The position numbers were made by a program, and so were the translations under genes. From the NCBI RefSeq assembly GCF_036688685.1, contig NZ_JAQQPS010000008.1, positions 62,001 through 126,000 of the forward strand: a stretch of 64,000 nucleotides of DNA. Direction: 5' to 3'. This document shows positions 27,991 to 35,917 of this stretch, piece by piece (position 1 is the stretch's first letter; each line of letters opens with the position of its first letter). The notes below the pieces were generated by a model. The model was given only the letters and a program-made list of their open reading frames with translations. It had not been told where the DNA came from and did no database searches. The DNA is from JALYUM01 sp036688685. GTDB lineage: Bacteria; Pseudomonadota; Gammaproteobacteria; Burkholderiales; Burkholderiaceae_D.

Positions 27991-28229
27991 GTCTTCTCCG
28001 CGGCGCCCGGCAGCAATGCCAGCGCGGCCACCCTGGCTTCGGCCAGGGCATCCTGTTCCGTCGTAAACACCTGTTCCACGGCTACCCGCTGGTGCGGCAC
28101 CAGCGCGTTGCGGTGCATGGGGTTGGTGGACGGTCCGTACACGGTAACAAACGCCGCCCAGCCCTCGACCTCGTTCAGGTGCTCGCCTGCGTACTCGATT
28201 TCGTAATCGCCGATCTGTTCGGTAGGCAC
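27987..28229 (-). CDS. Small hypothetical protein
   Basis: 80 aa, not recognised. It is acidic, with a mixed alpha/beta pattern: strand-rich N-half (IGDYEIEYAGEHL, WAAFVTVYGPS) and a helical, Ala-rich C-half (TEQDALAEARVAALALLPG). A GTG start at 28229 has an excellent GGAGGAG site upstream, which supports expression. No signal peptide, Cys or membrane segment. It is convergent with rsmA (4-bp overlap). The layout suggests a small cytosolic single-domain protein. Confidence 0.72.
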   Translation of the reverse strand: MPTEQIGDYEIEYAGEHLNEVEGWAAFVTVYGPSTNPMHRNALVPHQRVAVEQVFTTEQDALAEARVAALALLPGAAEKT

Positions 28230-28301
28230 GTGGTCTCCTCCTCATTGTTGGTATGACTGGCATCATGCCAGCAATGGATCGGCAACGGCGCTTGCCTGGC
28301 G

Positions 28302-29243
28302 TCAGGCCGCGTCGATTTCCATGACGAGGCCACCGATATGGGCTTTCTCCTCACTCGGTACCAGCACCGTCTCGATGTGGCCCCGCGCGAGGAGATACAG
28401 GGTATTGATCCAGCGCGGCAGCCAGCGCAGCGGGTGCTTGAGCGTCACCATGTTCATCAACCTGGCCCGCCCCGCCAAGGCATCCAGAACCGTGGAAAAA
28501 TGGAGTTCAAGGCTCCAGTTTTCGAAAATGACCACCGCTTTCATTTCCGGCGGCAAGGTCCTGGCGATGGCTTCCAGCACGGTCAACTCGTAGCCTTCGA
28601 CGTCGATCTTGATGACACCGGCGCTCAGGCCGCGCCGGGCCAGGTCGCCGAACAAGGCGCCGAGGGTGTCTCGCGCTGAACGGATCGCGACGCTGGTGAC
28701 ACGATAGTTGGTGTGGTCGAACGATGCGTGGCCATCTTTCTCGGCCTGGGTTTGTGCCGAATACGCATTGCCTTCGCTCATCACGAAGGCGCCGCCCCAA
28801 TTATTGTTGGGAATGCAGAAGCGCAGCACGCTGTCCTCCTCGCCCAGGCCGTATTCGTGAATATGGTAGTTGTGGCCGGTGAGGAGAATGTTCGCGTTGA
28901 CCTTCAACACGTTGTAGCAATCGGGGTTCGGTTCGTACAGGTGCAGTTCCTTGAAATGGCGCCCAGACTGGCACGAGGTCAGGCCGATATTGGCGCCGAT
29001 ATCGAGCAGGAAGTCGGCGTGGCCGGTGGCGGCATAATGCTCGATTAGCGCCTTGATTTCGGGCTCGTAGACGCCATTCACGACAGGCTGTACGGTGATG
29101 CTGTCGCCGGCGCGAAAAAACAGCGGCAACTGGTTACTGGTCAATTGTTTGTACAGGCTGTTTTTCAAGCGCCCGACGCGGTAAGCGACGGCGTTGCGTT
29201 TGAAGATAAAACGGCCTGGTGTGCGAAGCGCGGAAGTGGTCAT
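28302..29243 (-). CDS. FkbM family SAM-dependent methyltransferase
   Basis: 313 aa. Motif I is LLDIGANIGLTSCQSGRHF, followed by the acidic residue in LHLYEPNPDCYNVL; the FkbM hallmark VIKIDVEGYELTVLEAI is in the C-half. FkbM proteins O-methylate sugars, glycolipids or natural products; the substrate is not inferable. It begins 19 bp after the GMC oxidoreductase stop and is probably co-transcribed with it from the dyad promoter at 30953-31018. Confidence 0.88.
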   Translation of the reverse strand: MTTSALRTPGRFIFKRNAVAYRVGRLKNSLYKQLTSNQLPLFFRAGDSITVQPVVNGVYEPEIKALIEHYAATGHADFLLDIGANIGLTSCQSGRHFKELHLYEPNPDCYNVLKVNANILLTGHNYHIHEYGLGEEDSVLRFCIPNNNWGGAFVMSEGNAYSAQTQAEKDGHASFDHTNYRVTSVAIRSARDTLGALFGDLARRGLSAGVIKIDVEGYELTVLEAIARTLPPEMKAVVIFENWSLELHFSTVLDALAGRARLMNMVTLKHPLRWLPRWINTLYLLARGHIETVLVPSEEKAHIGGLVMEIDAA

Positions 29244-29261
29244 GGCATGTGCGGTAAGGTG

Positions 29262-30905
29262 TCAGCGCGCCAGATGGGCGCTGATGCGCTCGGCCAGCAT
29301 GATGGTGGTGAGATTGGTCGCCACCGAAGGAATGTCGGGCAGGATGGACGCGTCGACAACGCGTAGTGCCGCAATGCCGCGCACCGCGCCCCAGGCATCG
29401 ACCACGGCAGCCCTGTCGTCGGCGGCGCCCATTGGCACGGTCGAGGTCGGGTGTTGGTAGCCGGCGACGTTGGCGACGATATTCTGGCGCAGGGCCTGGC
29501 CCTCGAGCACGGTGGCGCCGGGCGCCATTTCGTGGTCGACCAGATCGGCAAACGGCGCGCTGCGGCCGATCCGGCGCGACAGCTCGACCGCTTCGACCAT
29601 GCGGTCCAGGTCGTCTTCCTGCTGGAAGAAGTTATATCGGATCTGCGGCGCGGCGCGCGGGTCGCGGCTGGCCAGGCGCAAACTGCCGTTCGACTTGGGC
29701 AGTGTCACGGCACAGGCGAGCACGATTGCGCCGCCGGTCGGGCTGGCTTTCGGGTCGATCAGGTGGGTGCCGGAGATGTGCAGGTCCAGGTCGCCAGGGG
29801 CGGCGCGGCGGGAGCGCGTCCAGACGATGGCGCCGGCAGCCGGCGTCATCGCCACTGCCGAGGCTTTCAGTGCATACACGTTGAAGAAAAACGGGTGTTC
29901 CTGCAGGCGCTCGCCCACCGGCAGGTCGGCCATTACGTCAATCCCCAGCTCGCCGAGGTGGCCCTGTGGACCGACGCCGGAGCGCATCAGGATGGCGGGG
30001 CTGCCGATGGTGCCGGACGACAGGATCACTTCCCCTGCGCGCACGATGTCGTCGCCGACCAGGCGCACGCCAACGGCGCGCCCCTTCTCGATCAGCACGC
30101 GGTCCACCTCCGCGTTGCCGCGGATGGTGAGATTCGGGCGGGCCCGCACGGCAGCGGTCAGGTAGGCCATGCCGGTATTGATGCGTACGCCATCGATGAC
30201 GTTGAGCGGGTAGGGGCCGACGCCATGCTGGTGGGCGCCATTGAAGTCGGCCACGTGGGGCAGGCCGGCCGATTCTGCCGCGCTGACGAAGGCACGCATC
30301 GACGGGGTGTTTTCTTGCGCGCTACGCTGGCGCACCGGAAACGGGCCGCTGCGGCCGTGCCAGGCATCGTCACCGGTCGGCGTGTTTTCCATGGCACGGT
30401 AGGCGGCCAGTACCTCTGGCCACTCCCAACCTTCGATACCGCGCCTGGACCAGCGTGCAAAATCGGCGGGGCGGGCGCGCATCGCGACGGCGGCGTTCAC
30501 GGCCGAACTGCCGCCGATTACGCGACCGCGCGGGATGCCGATGTCATGGCCGAGGCGGGCGGCGTCCTGGCTGTGATAGTGCCAGTCGTGCTCCGGCGAG
30601 CCGGCCACCAGGTTGGCGTTGGTCAGCGCGGCCGGATAGGCGCCGGGCGCGTAATCGGGACCCGCGTCGAGCAACAGCACCTGGCGCTGGCCGTCGGCGC
30701 TGAGGCGTGTGGCAAGCACGGCGCCGGCCGAGCCGCCCCCGGCAATCACCACGTCGTAGTGCTTGCCGGCGCGCGCGCCGTTGGTTGGCTGGGCCTGGGC
30801 GCGCGCGGCGCCGGCGGCCATACTGCTGGCGCCGCCGGCCATTGCCGCCAGGGCGGCCTGGGTGCCCAGGGTCAGGATGCCGCGTCGTGTGATCGTCAGA
30901 TTCAT
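29262..30905 (-). CDS. GMC family FAD oxidoreductase with twin-arginine signal
   Basis: 547 aa. The N-terminus TRRGILTLGTQAALAAMAGG looks like a Tat signal, so the protein is probably exported folded with FAD. The GMC FAD-binding motif VVIAGGGSAGAVLATRLS, GRVIGGSSAVNAAV and the C-terminal YQHPTSTVPMGAADDRAAV with the catalytic-site His are present. Relatives oxidise alcohols such as choline, aliphatic alcohols or polyethylene glycol. The ATG at 30905 is used; upstream in-frame codons have no ribosome site. Promoter A of the repeated dyad family is 50 bp upstream. Confidence 0.92.
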   Translation of the reverse strand: MNLTITRRGILTLGTQAALAAMAGGASSMAAGAARAQAQPTNGARAGKHYDVVIAGGGSAGAVLATRLSADGQRQVLLLDAGPDYAPGAYPAALTNANLVAGSPEHDWHYHSQDAARLGHDIGIPRGRVIGGSSAVNAAVAMRARPADFARWSRRGIEGWEWPEVLAAYRAMENTPTGDDAWHGRSGPFPVRQRSAQENTPSMRAFVSAAESAGLPHVADFNGAHQHGVGPYPLNVIDGVRINTGMAYLTAAVRARPNLTIRGNAEVDRVLIEKGRAVGVRLVGDDIVRAGEVILSSGTIGSPAILMRSGVGPQGHLGELGIDVMADLPVGERLQEHPFFFNVYALKASAVAMTPAAGAIVWTRSRRAAPGDLDLHISGTHLIDPKASPTGGAIVLACAVTLPKSNGSLRLASRDPRAAPQIRYNFFQQEDDLDRMVEAVELSRRIGRSAPFADLVDHEMAPGATVLEGQALRQNIVANVAGYQHPTSTVPMGAADDRAAVVDAWGAVRGIAALRVVDASILPDIPSVATNLTTIMLAERISAHLAR

Positions 30906-30952
30906 GGATACTCCGGAACAGGTTGCCGGTCGGGATGAGCGGCATGGAACGC

Positions 30953-31018
30953 ATGTTAGGGAGGGCCGCATCGTCCAGCAAGATGGCATGGCAGGAACCT
31001 GCGTCCGGTGAAATGGAC
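30953..31018 (-). promoter_or_regulatory. Dyad-type promoter A (for the GMC gene)
   Basis: On the minus strand the 16-bp dyad (plus strand GTCCGGTGAAATGGAC, 31003-31018) is followed by 21 bp containing GCAGGTTCC, then -35 TTGCTG (30981-30976), a 17-bp spacer and -10 TAACAT (30958-30953). A second, partial dyad (GTCCAGCAAGATGG, from 30973) overlaps the -35, exactly 30 bp from the first. The start of transcription would fall about 40 bp before the GMC ATG. The arrangement resembles LysR-activated promoters. Confidence 0.75.
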
Positions 31019-31080
31019 ATTGCGGCAGTCGGGTTAACGCAGGCGCGTGTGCTGATGTGGAAAGTACCTGCAGCAGGAGG

Positions 31081-31941
31081 TCAGGCCGCAGCGGCGTCCC
31101 GCATGGCGCTGTGCAGGCGCACGATTTCGCGCTCGCCCTGGCGCAGCGCTGCGGCGCTGGTGTGGACCGAATAGTCGCCGGAGATCAGTGCATGCGGATG
31201 CTTGACCGCCGACCCGAGCACGAACTCGGTGCGCCCTTCGGCGACGAATTCAATCGCTTGTTCTCCTTCTGCGAAGACCGCCACTTCGAGGGACAGCGCA
31301 GCTTTGCCGGTGTGCAGGACGCCGCTGGCAATGCCCACCCACGCCACGGTATGGCCAGATGGCGGCAGGTAGCGCCAGCGCTCGCCGTCGGCCAGCACCA
31401 CGTGCAGGTAAGTGAGCGAGGCGCGCGGCTGGATCGGGCTGACGGCGTCGCCGTACCTGCCGAGCAGTACCCGTGCGGGGCCGGCGTGGGGCACGTCGGC
31501 CGGCGCCAGGTACTGGCTGCGGGCGGGGGCATTTTCGTCTTCGGGCGGCAAAGCCAGCCACAGCTGGAAGCCGAGCACCTTGGCGCCGTCGGCCGCCATG
31601 CCCTGGTGCCACACGCCGCCGCCGGCGCTCATGAATTCCACCCCGCCAGTGGTCAGTTCGCCATGGGCGCCGGTTGACTCGCGGTAGGCGAAGGTGCCGT
31701 CCAGGATGGCCGTGACCGTGGCGATGCCGGAGTGCGGGTGCATCGGCATCTTGCCGTGGCGGGAATCGAGTTGAAAGCGGTCGACAAAAATGAATGGCTT
31801 GATCAGCTCGCCGATATCGCCGGGACTGACCAGTCGCGTAATGCCGCCGTGTCCACTGCCTTCGGTACGCAAGTGCACGGTGCGCGTGGGTGCTTCTGGT
31901 GGCCGTGCCAACGTGGCCAGGTGATGTGTTTCGTTTTGCAT
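31081..31941 (-). CDS. Pirin family protein (1)
   Basis: 286 aa, bicupin. N-terminal cupin with FVDRFQLDSRHGKMPMHPHSG-like metal site (HPHSGIAT and the later GGVEFMSAGGGVWHQG with His), C-terminal cupin degenerate in metal ligands. Bacterial pirins bind iron or other metals; some act as quercetinase-like dioxygenases, others modulate enzymes. The start at 31941 has AGGGAG upstream. It is 32 bp downstream of the MFS remnant and probably the last gene of the pirin operon headed by promoter D. Confidence 0.9.
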   Translation of the reverse strand: MQNETHHLATLARPPEAPTRTVHLRTEGSGHGGITRLVSPGDIGELIKPFIFVDRFQLDSRHGKMPMHPHSGIATVTAILDGTFAYRESTGAHGELTTGGVEFMSAGGGVWHQGMAADGAKVLGFQLWLALPPEDENAPARSQYLAPADVPHAGPARVLLGRYGDAVSPIQPRASLTYLHVVLADGERWRYLPPSGHTVAWVGIASGVLHTGKAALSLEVAVFAEGEQAIEFVAEGRTEFVLGSAVKHPHALISGDYSVHTSAAALRQGEREIVRLHSAMRDAAAA

Positions 31942-31973
31942 GATGGACTCCCTGGTGAATGCATTGATGGTGC

Positions 31974-32540
31974 TTAGCGCGCCGATGAAAGCGCTGTGCC
32001 ATACCCGCGCAAGCGGTCTTTTTTGCCTGCGATGAAGATCGCGCAGAGTGACACCGCGCTGAGGATGAAGATGGCGGCCGGTCCCATCAGCGTGGCGACG
32101 ACGCCGCTGGCCAGATTGCCTGCGGTGCGGGCCAGGTGCATGCCCACGGTGCCGGGCAGGGCGATCTTGCTGAATATCTCCAGTAATACCGGCTGCAGCG
32201 AGAGCATGGCAATCGCCGCGCACAAGCCCAGGATGACTGCGGTGCACAGCATGACCCAGGGGCCGACGAAGCCGAGGAAGGTCAAAATGCTGACCGCAAA
32301 GGTTCCAGACCCCATTTTTTTGAATGCAAACTGACGGTGGCCGTGCCGGTGCACGTACAGCGATACCACCACCGACAGCAGCGCGAGCAGGCACATCGGC
32401 AGACTGGTCGACATCTTGACGGCGGCCAGCGGCAGCGGTTGCGCCATGGCCGATGCCAGGTTCGACGCGATGATGCCGATCCAGACAGCCCGAAACAATG
32501 GGTTGAACAGCAGGCGGCTGCGGGCAGGTGCGTGGTTCAT
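31974..32540 (-). pseudogene. Shrunken MFS transporter (EntS/MFS_3-like), only about 188 codons
   Basis: Still an open frame of 188 aa, but a full transporter of this type has 400-540. Visible pieces in order: LLFNPLFRAVWIGIIASNL (helix 1), MSTSLPMCLLALLS (helix 2 start), a jump over the usual motif A loop, GPWVMLCTAVILGLCAAIA, and VLLEIFSKIALPGTVGMHLARTAG with GPAAIFILSAVSLCAIF (about helices 4-6). The whole C-terminal half is missing. It looks like an in-frame, deleted remnant between two pirin genes; a shortened functional protein cannot be excluded. It overlaps the upstream pirin stop by 4 bp, so it is still coupled in the operon. Confidence 0.68.
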
Positions 32541-33403
32541 GTCGATTCCTCGATAGCGGGTTGACGGTCTGGGACGGTTTGGACGGGCGCAGGCCTGGCT
32601 GCACGCAGCGTTGCGTGAAGTCCGCCTGGTACAGGGACCGGCTCCGCCGTGATCAGGATGAAATGGCAGGCTGCGGCCGCGCGCACGGCGATGCGGGTGG
32701 CCGCGCCTGCGCCGACGGTCGTCATCTGGCCCGCCGCCAGCACGCACACGCTATCGGCGACCTGCAGCTCGAGCTGTCCTGAGATGACGTACAGCCAGGC
32801 CTTGCGATCGCACGGCAGGTGGTGCGTGAACCTGCCACCGGGATGGATGACGCCGTCGAACAGCGCCATCTCGTCTGCGGTGCGTTCCATCCCGGCGCCG
32901 CCTTCTGCTCCCAGCACGGCGCGCAAGCGGTAGCCGGCGCCCTCCAGCAGCGCCACGTCGGCGCGGCGGACATGCGATGCCTGCGGCGGATTGTGGTGCA
33001 GCGCGCAGGGAAGCTTGACGAAGATCTGCAGCGCGTGGATACGGGCGCCTTCGCCAGGCCGTTGTTCGTGCACGGCGCCGCTGCCGGCGGCCAACCGGTA
33101 CAGATCGCCTGGCTCCAGGACCACGCTGCCACCGACCGTATCGCGATTGTGGAAACTGCCCAGCGAATCCTCGAACAGGGCGGTAATCGTCGTGATCCGC
33201 TGGTGCAGATGGGGCGCGAATGTGGCCCCGGTCATCACGAAATGGTCCAGCATCAAAATGGGATCGGTATCGCGCTCGAACATCGGCCCGCCAAAGCGCA
33301 GCGAGGTGAAGCCGGTGCCGATCGTGCGGGGGACGCCCGCCACCACCGCCCCAAAGCGGGTGGGAAGAATGTCGCCTTGTTCGCCTGTTGCCTGCTTGCC
33401 CAT
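32537..33403 (-). CDS. Pirin family protein (2)
   Basis: 288 aa from the ATG at 33403, chosen because GGAG lies 7 bases upstream and because the ATG at 33430 would sit at the predicted transcription start. The first cupin carries the metal ligands (MTGATFAPHLHQRITTITAL, then SGAVHEQRPGEG), the second is less conserved. It differs strongly from pirin 1, so they are not a recent tandem copy. It heads the pirin2 - MFS remnant - pirin1 operon directly after dyad promoter D. Confidence 0.88.
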   Translation of the reverse strand: MGKQATGEQGDILPTRFGAVVAGVPRTIGTGFTSLRFGGPMFERDTDPILMLDHFVMTGATFAPHLHQRITTITALFEDSLGSFHNRDTVGGSVVLEPGDLYRLAAGSGAVHEQRPGEGARIHALQIFVKLPCALHHNPPQASHVRRADVALLEGAGYRLRAVLGAEGGAGMERTADEMALFDGVIHPGGRFTHHLPCDRKAWLYVISGQLELQVADSVCVLAAGQMTTVGAGAATRIAVRAAAACHFILITAEPVPVPGGLHATLRAARPAPVQTVPDRQPAIEEST

Positions 33404-33436
33404 TTGTTCGCTCCATCCGCCTGTTGTCATGGATGG

Positions 33437-33503
33437 AATATAAGCCGGGCCGCGTCCAGTGAGAAGCCGTCGAATCGGCAACGCTGTGTCCAGCTAACTG
33501 GAC
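33437..33503 (-). promoter_or_regulatory. Dyad-type promoter D (for the pirin operon)
   Basis: Dyad GTCCAGCTAACTGGAC at 33488-33503 (15 of 16 bases symmetric), then on the minus strand 22 bp, -35 TTCTCA (33465-33460), a 17-bp spacer and -10 TATATT (33442-33437). A half-site GTCCAG overlaps the spacer at 33454-33459. The remaining stretch 33504-33660 of this 306-bp gap shows nothing I can name. Confidence 0.7.
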
Positions 33504-33660
33504 GATGAATTGACCGCAGGAAGATCGTGCGTATCCACCCTCACGTGCTCAACCGGCGTGTCGCGGGTCCGGTCGCTTCAGGATCGTTAGACGGTGGATT
33601 TGATGTGGGATATGCAACTGGTTCAGCTGGCGTGGGCACGATTGTGCCTGGCGCGATGCG

Positions 33661-33693
33661 TGACCTGAACCGGCAGGTTTGCTGGTCCAGGTC
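33661..33693. terminator. Hairpin after the alcohol dehydrogenase gene
   Basis: Arms TGACCTGAACC and GGTCCAGGTCA pair with one mismatch around an 11-base loop, 17 bp beyond the minus-strand stop at 33710. No T run follows, so terminator function is uncertain. Confidence 0.4.
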
Positions 33694-33709
33694 AGAAATC
33701 ACGACGGTT

Positions 33710-34696
33710 TTACATCAGGACGACCAGCTTGCCCTGGGCGCCGTTGCTTTCCATCAGGCGGTGCGCGCGCGGCACATCGCCGAAAGCGAAGGTTTGCACG
33801 CGCAGCGATGCGGTGGCGCCGCTGGCCTGGCGGTCGGCCATCCATCGCAACGGCGCGCCGTCCAACGGCAGGGCGGCGCTTCCGAGCATGCTGCTGCTGA
33901 AAAACGCCAGGCGCACGGCATTGGGCAGGTCCCGGGCCAGGTCCAGCTGTTCCAATACCGGCATGCCGCTCATCAGGCCGATCACGACCGTCGTGCCGAA
34001 TGCGCTGACGGACCTGGCGGTGTCGAGCACGGTGCCGGCGCCGACCACGTCGAGCGCCACATCGACCCCCTGCGGCGCGGCAGCGCGCACCTGTTCGGCC
34101 ACGCTGCCGCTGTCGATGATGACGGCGTCGGCGCCGATCGCCTTCAGCCGCGCCGTGTTCTCCAGCGAACGCGTGGTGGCAAGCACCGTCTGGCCGCGCG
34201 CCTTGGCGTAGGCCACGGCAGCCTGGCCGACGGCGGCCGAAGCGCCGCGCACCAGCACGGTCAGCTTGGGTGCCGTGTCGATCAGGCGGCCCAGCGCGCC
34301 CCACACCGTCAGATAGCTCAGGGGCAAGCTCGCCAGTTCTTCCCAACCCAGCGTGGTGCCGTCCAGGTCGACAACATTGCTGCGCAACACGGTGACCTCC
34401 TCGGCGTAACTGCCGGGGCGGTTCACCTGCATGCCGCCGGTTGCCGTGGCGACGCGCTGGCCGGCGTGGAAGGTACCGGACGGGTCTTCCAGCACCTCGC
34501 CGACCGCCTCGATGCCGGGCACGACCTGGCCGGTGATCGGGCCCATCCTGCCGCTGCGGCGGTAGAGTTCGGCGCGGTTCAGGCCGAAGGCGCGTACGCG
34601 GATACGCACCTCGTCGGCATTCGGGCGCCGCGCGTCGATCTCGCGCAGTTGCAGCACTTCCGGGCCGCCGGCAGTTTCAATGACGTATGCTTTCAT
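33710..34696 (-). CDS. Zinc-type alcohol dehydrogenase / quinone oxidoreductase family protein (MDR)
   Basis: 328 aa. GroES-like N-domain (GGPEVLQLREIDARRPNADEVRIRV, FGLNRAELYRRSG) and a nucleotide-binding domain with VLVRGASAAVGQAAVAYAKARG. No structural-zinc Cys cluster is visible, so it belongs with NADPH:quinone reductase or enoyl reductase-like MDR proteins rather than true zinc ADHs. Probable role is NADPH-dependent reduction of quinones or reactive carbonyls. It follows the MBL gene by 21 bp and should be the second gene of the operon behind promoter B. Confidence 0.88.
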   Translation of the reverse strand: MKAYVIETAGGPEVLQLREIDARRPNADEVRIRVRAFGLNRAELYRRSGRMGPITGQVVPGIEAVGEVLEDPSGTFHAGQRVATATGGMQVNRPGSYAEEVTVLRSNVVDLDGTTLGWEELASLPLSYLTVWGALGRLIDTAPKLTVLVRGASAAVGQAAVAYAKARGQTVLATTRSLENTARLKAIGADAVIIDSGSVAEQVRAAAPQGVDVALDVVGAGTVLDTARSVSAFGTTVVIGLMSGMPVLEQLDLARDLPNAVRLAFFSSSMLGSAALPLDGAPLRWMADRQASGATASLRVQTFAFGDVPRAHRLMESNGAQGKLVVLM

Positions 34697-34717
34697 GCGG
34701 TATGCTCCTGGTCGGAA

Positions 34718-35737
34718 TTAGTCGTCCCAGCGGGCGTAGATCAGGGCGGCGCGGCAGTGGCTTTCACCGAACACGTCGACCGCGGCCAGGCGGTTGATCC
34801 AGCGTCCGCGGACCTCGGTCGTGCAACTGTCGATCATGCCGTCGAGTACGGTGCGGTACAGTGCGAACTTGTTATCCCAGGTATATTTTTCCGCCGCGTG
34901 CGTCGCGATGGCCATCTGGTCGCTGCCGTCGTGGATGCGCTTGATCGTGTGGTAGACGTCGTAAGCGTATTCCTTGGTGTCTTCCACGTCGGCACGGCCG
35001 GCAAGGTAGGTCAGGTGGCCGGCCACCAGCACGTCGAAGTCGTACGCCAGCACTTCATCGAACACCTTCAGATAGCTGTGCATATTGGTGGTGAGGTCGA
35101 AGTCCAGGAACGGCACGTGGCCCGCCACAACCGTGTCGACCGCCATCAGGAACTTGCGCTGCGGGAGGTAGATGAACAGGTCGCCGTGCGGGGAATGCCA
35201 GTCGCTGCGTTTGAGTTCCGCATGCAGCGTGCCCAGGTTGAGCTGGTAGTGGTCGCGGAACGTCTGCGTCGGTACCGGCCGGCGCGGGTCGCGTTTTTCG
35301 CGCAGCAAACTGGCCGCGCCTTCCTCGGCCAGGATGCGCAGGCCCTTGATTTTCTTGTTCAGCGACTGGGCGCCGGAGATGTGGTCCAGGTGGGTATGCG
35401 AGTAGACCAGTTCGACGATGGGTTCACGCGTCACCTCGGCCACCGCCTCCGGCAGCTTGTCGGCGAAGGTGGGCGGCGCGTCGAACAGCACCACGCCCTT
35501 GCCGGTGGTGACGAAGACGGACTGGTAAGCGCCGTCGGTGACAACATACACGTCCTGCTTGACCTGCTTGACCAGGTAGCCTTTCGCCGGAATGTCGAGC
35601 GCTTTCGCCTTGATCGCCGGCAGTACCGGCACGAAGTCGGGCAACGGGCGTGCCTGCTGGGCAAAGCCGGCCAGTGGCAGCAGCAGGGCGGCCGCCAGGG
35701 CCTGTGCAGCAAGGCGTGGGAAGGTGAACGATTTCAT
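34718..35737 (-). CDS. Exported MBL-fold metallo-hydrolase
   Basis: 339 aa. Sec signal peptide (residues 1-25, ending GFAQQ). The metallo-beta-lactamase motif is VYSHTHLDHISGA, with further metal ligands in HSPHGDLFIYLPQ, AVDTVVAGHVPF and VLVAGHLTYLAG. It is predicted to be a periplasmic zinc hydrolase of unknown substrate. The ATG at 35737 starts the signal peptide with GGATC upstream; it overlaps the stop of a 23-codon open frame in the leader (ATGA), see findings. Confidence 0.9.
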   Translation of the reverse strand: MKSFTFPRLAAQALAAALLLPLAGFAQQARPLPDFVPVLPAIKAKALDIPAKGYLVKQVKQDVYVVTDGAYQSVFVTTGKGVVLFDAPPTFADKLPEAVAEVTREPIVELVYSHTHLDHISGAQSLNKKIKGLRILAEEGAASLLREKRDPRRPVPTQTFRDHYQLNLGTLHAELKRSDWHSPHGDLFIYLPQRKFLMAVDTVVAGHVPFLDFDLTTNMHSYLKVFDEVLAYDFDVLVAGHLTYLAGRADVEDTKEYAYDVYHTIKRIHDGSDQMAIATHAAEKYTWDNKFALYRTVLDGMIDSCTTEVRGRWINRLAAVDVFGESHCRAALIYARWDD

Positions 35738-35803
35738 GGTGATCCTTTCAATGTGCGGGTGGCAGCGTGCGGGTAGCCGGTCGGAATGAACGGCATGCGT
35801 TGC

Positions 35804-35869
35804 ATGGTATGGAGGGGTGCAGGGCCCGGCAAGATGGGTTTCCCGGAACCTGTGTCTGGCGTCATGGAC
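35804..35869 (-). promoter_or_regulatory. Dyad-type promoter B (for MBL-ADH)
   Basis: Dyad GTCTGGCGTCATGGAC at 35854-35869, 21 bp including ACAGGTTCC on the minus strand, -35 TTGCCG (35832-35827), 17 bp, -10 TACCAT (35809-35804). A partial second dyad (GCCCGGCAAGATGG, from 35824) lies exactly 30 bp from the first. Similarity to promoter A continues for about 110 bp, through the presumed transcription start and leader. Confidence 0.75.
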
Positions 35870-35917
35870 GTTGCGGACCGGGTGCCGGAGCGCATGATCG
35901 CGCGCCATGCCAGGCGT

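Noticed and set aside
33404..33430. Upstream ATG for pirin 2 at 33430
   Set aside because: It would lie at the predicted transcription start and has no ribosome site; the ATG at 33403 has GGAG at proper spacing.
32819..33508. 229-codon open frame on the plus strand opposite pirin 2
   Set aside because: Antisense shadow of the pirin gene; it would also run over the dyad promoter D.
33527..35776. 749-codon open frame on the plus strand
   Set aside because: It lies wholly opposite the ADH and MBL genes, has no ribosome site or recognisable domain, and is a usual by-product of high GC with strong third-position bias.
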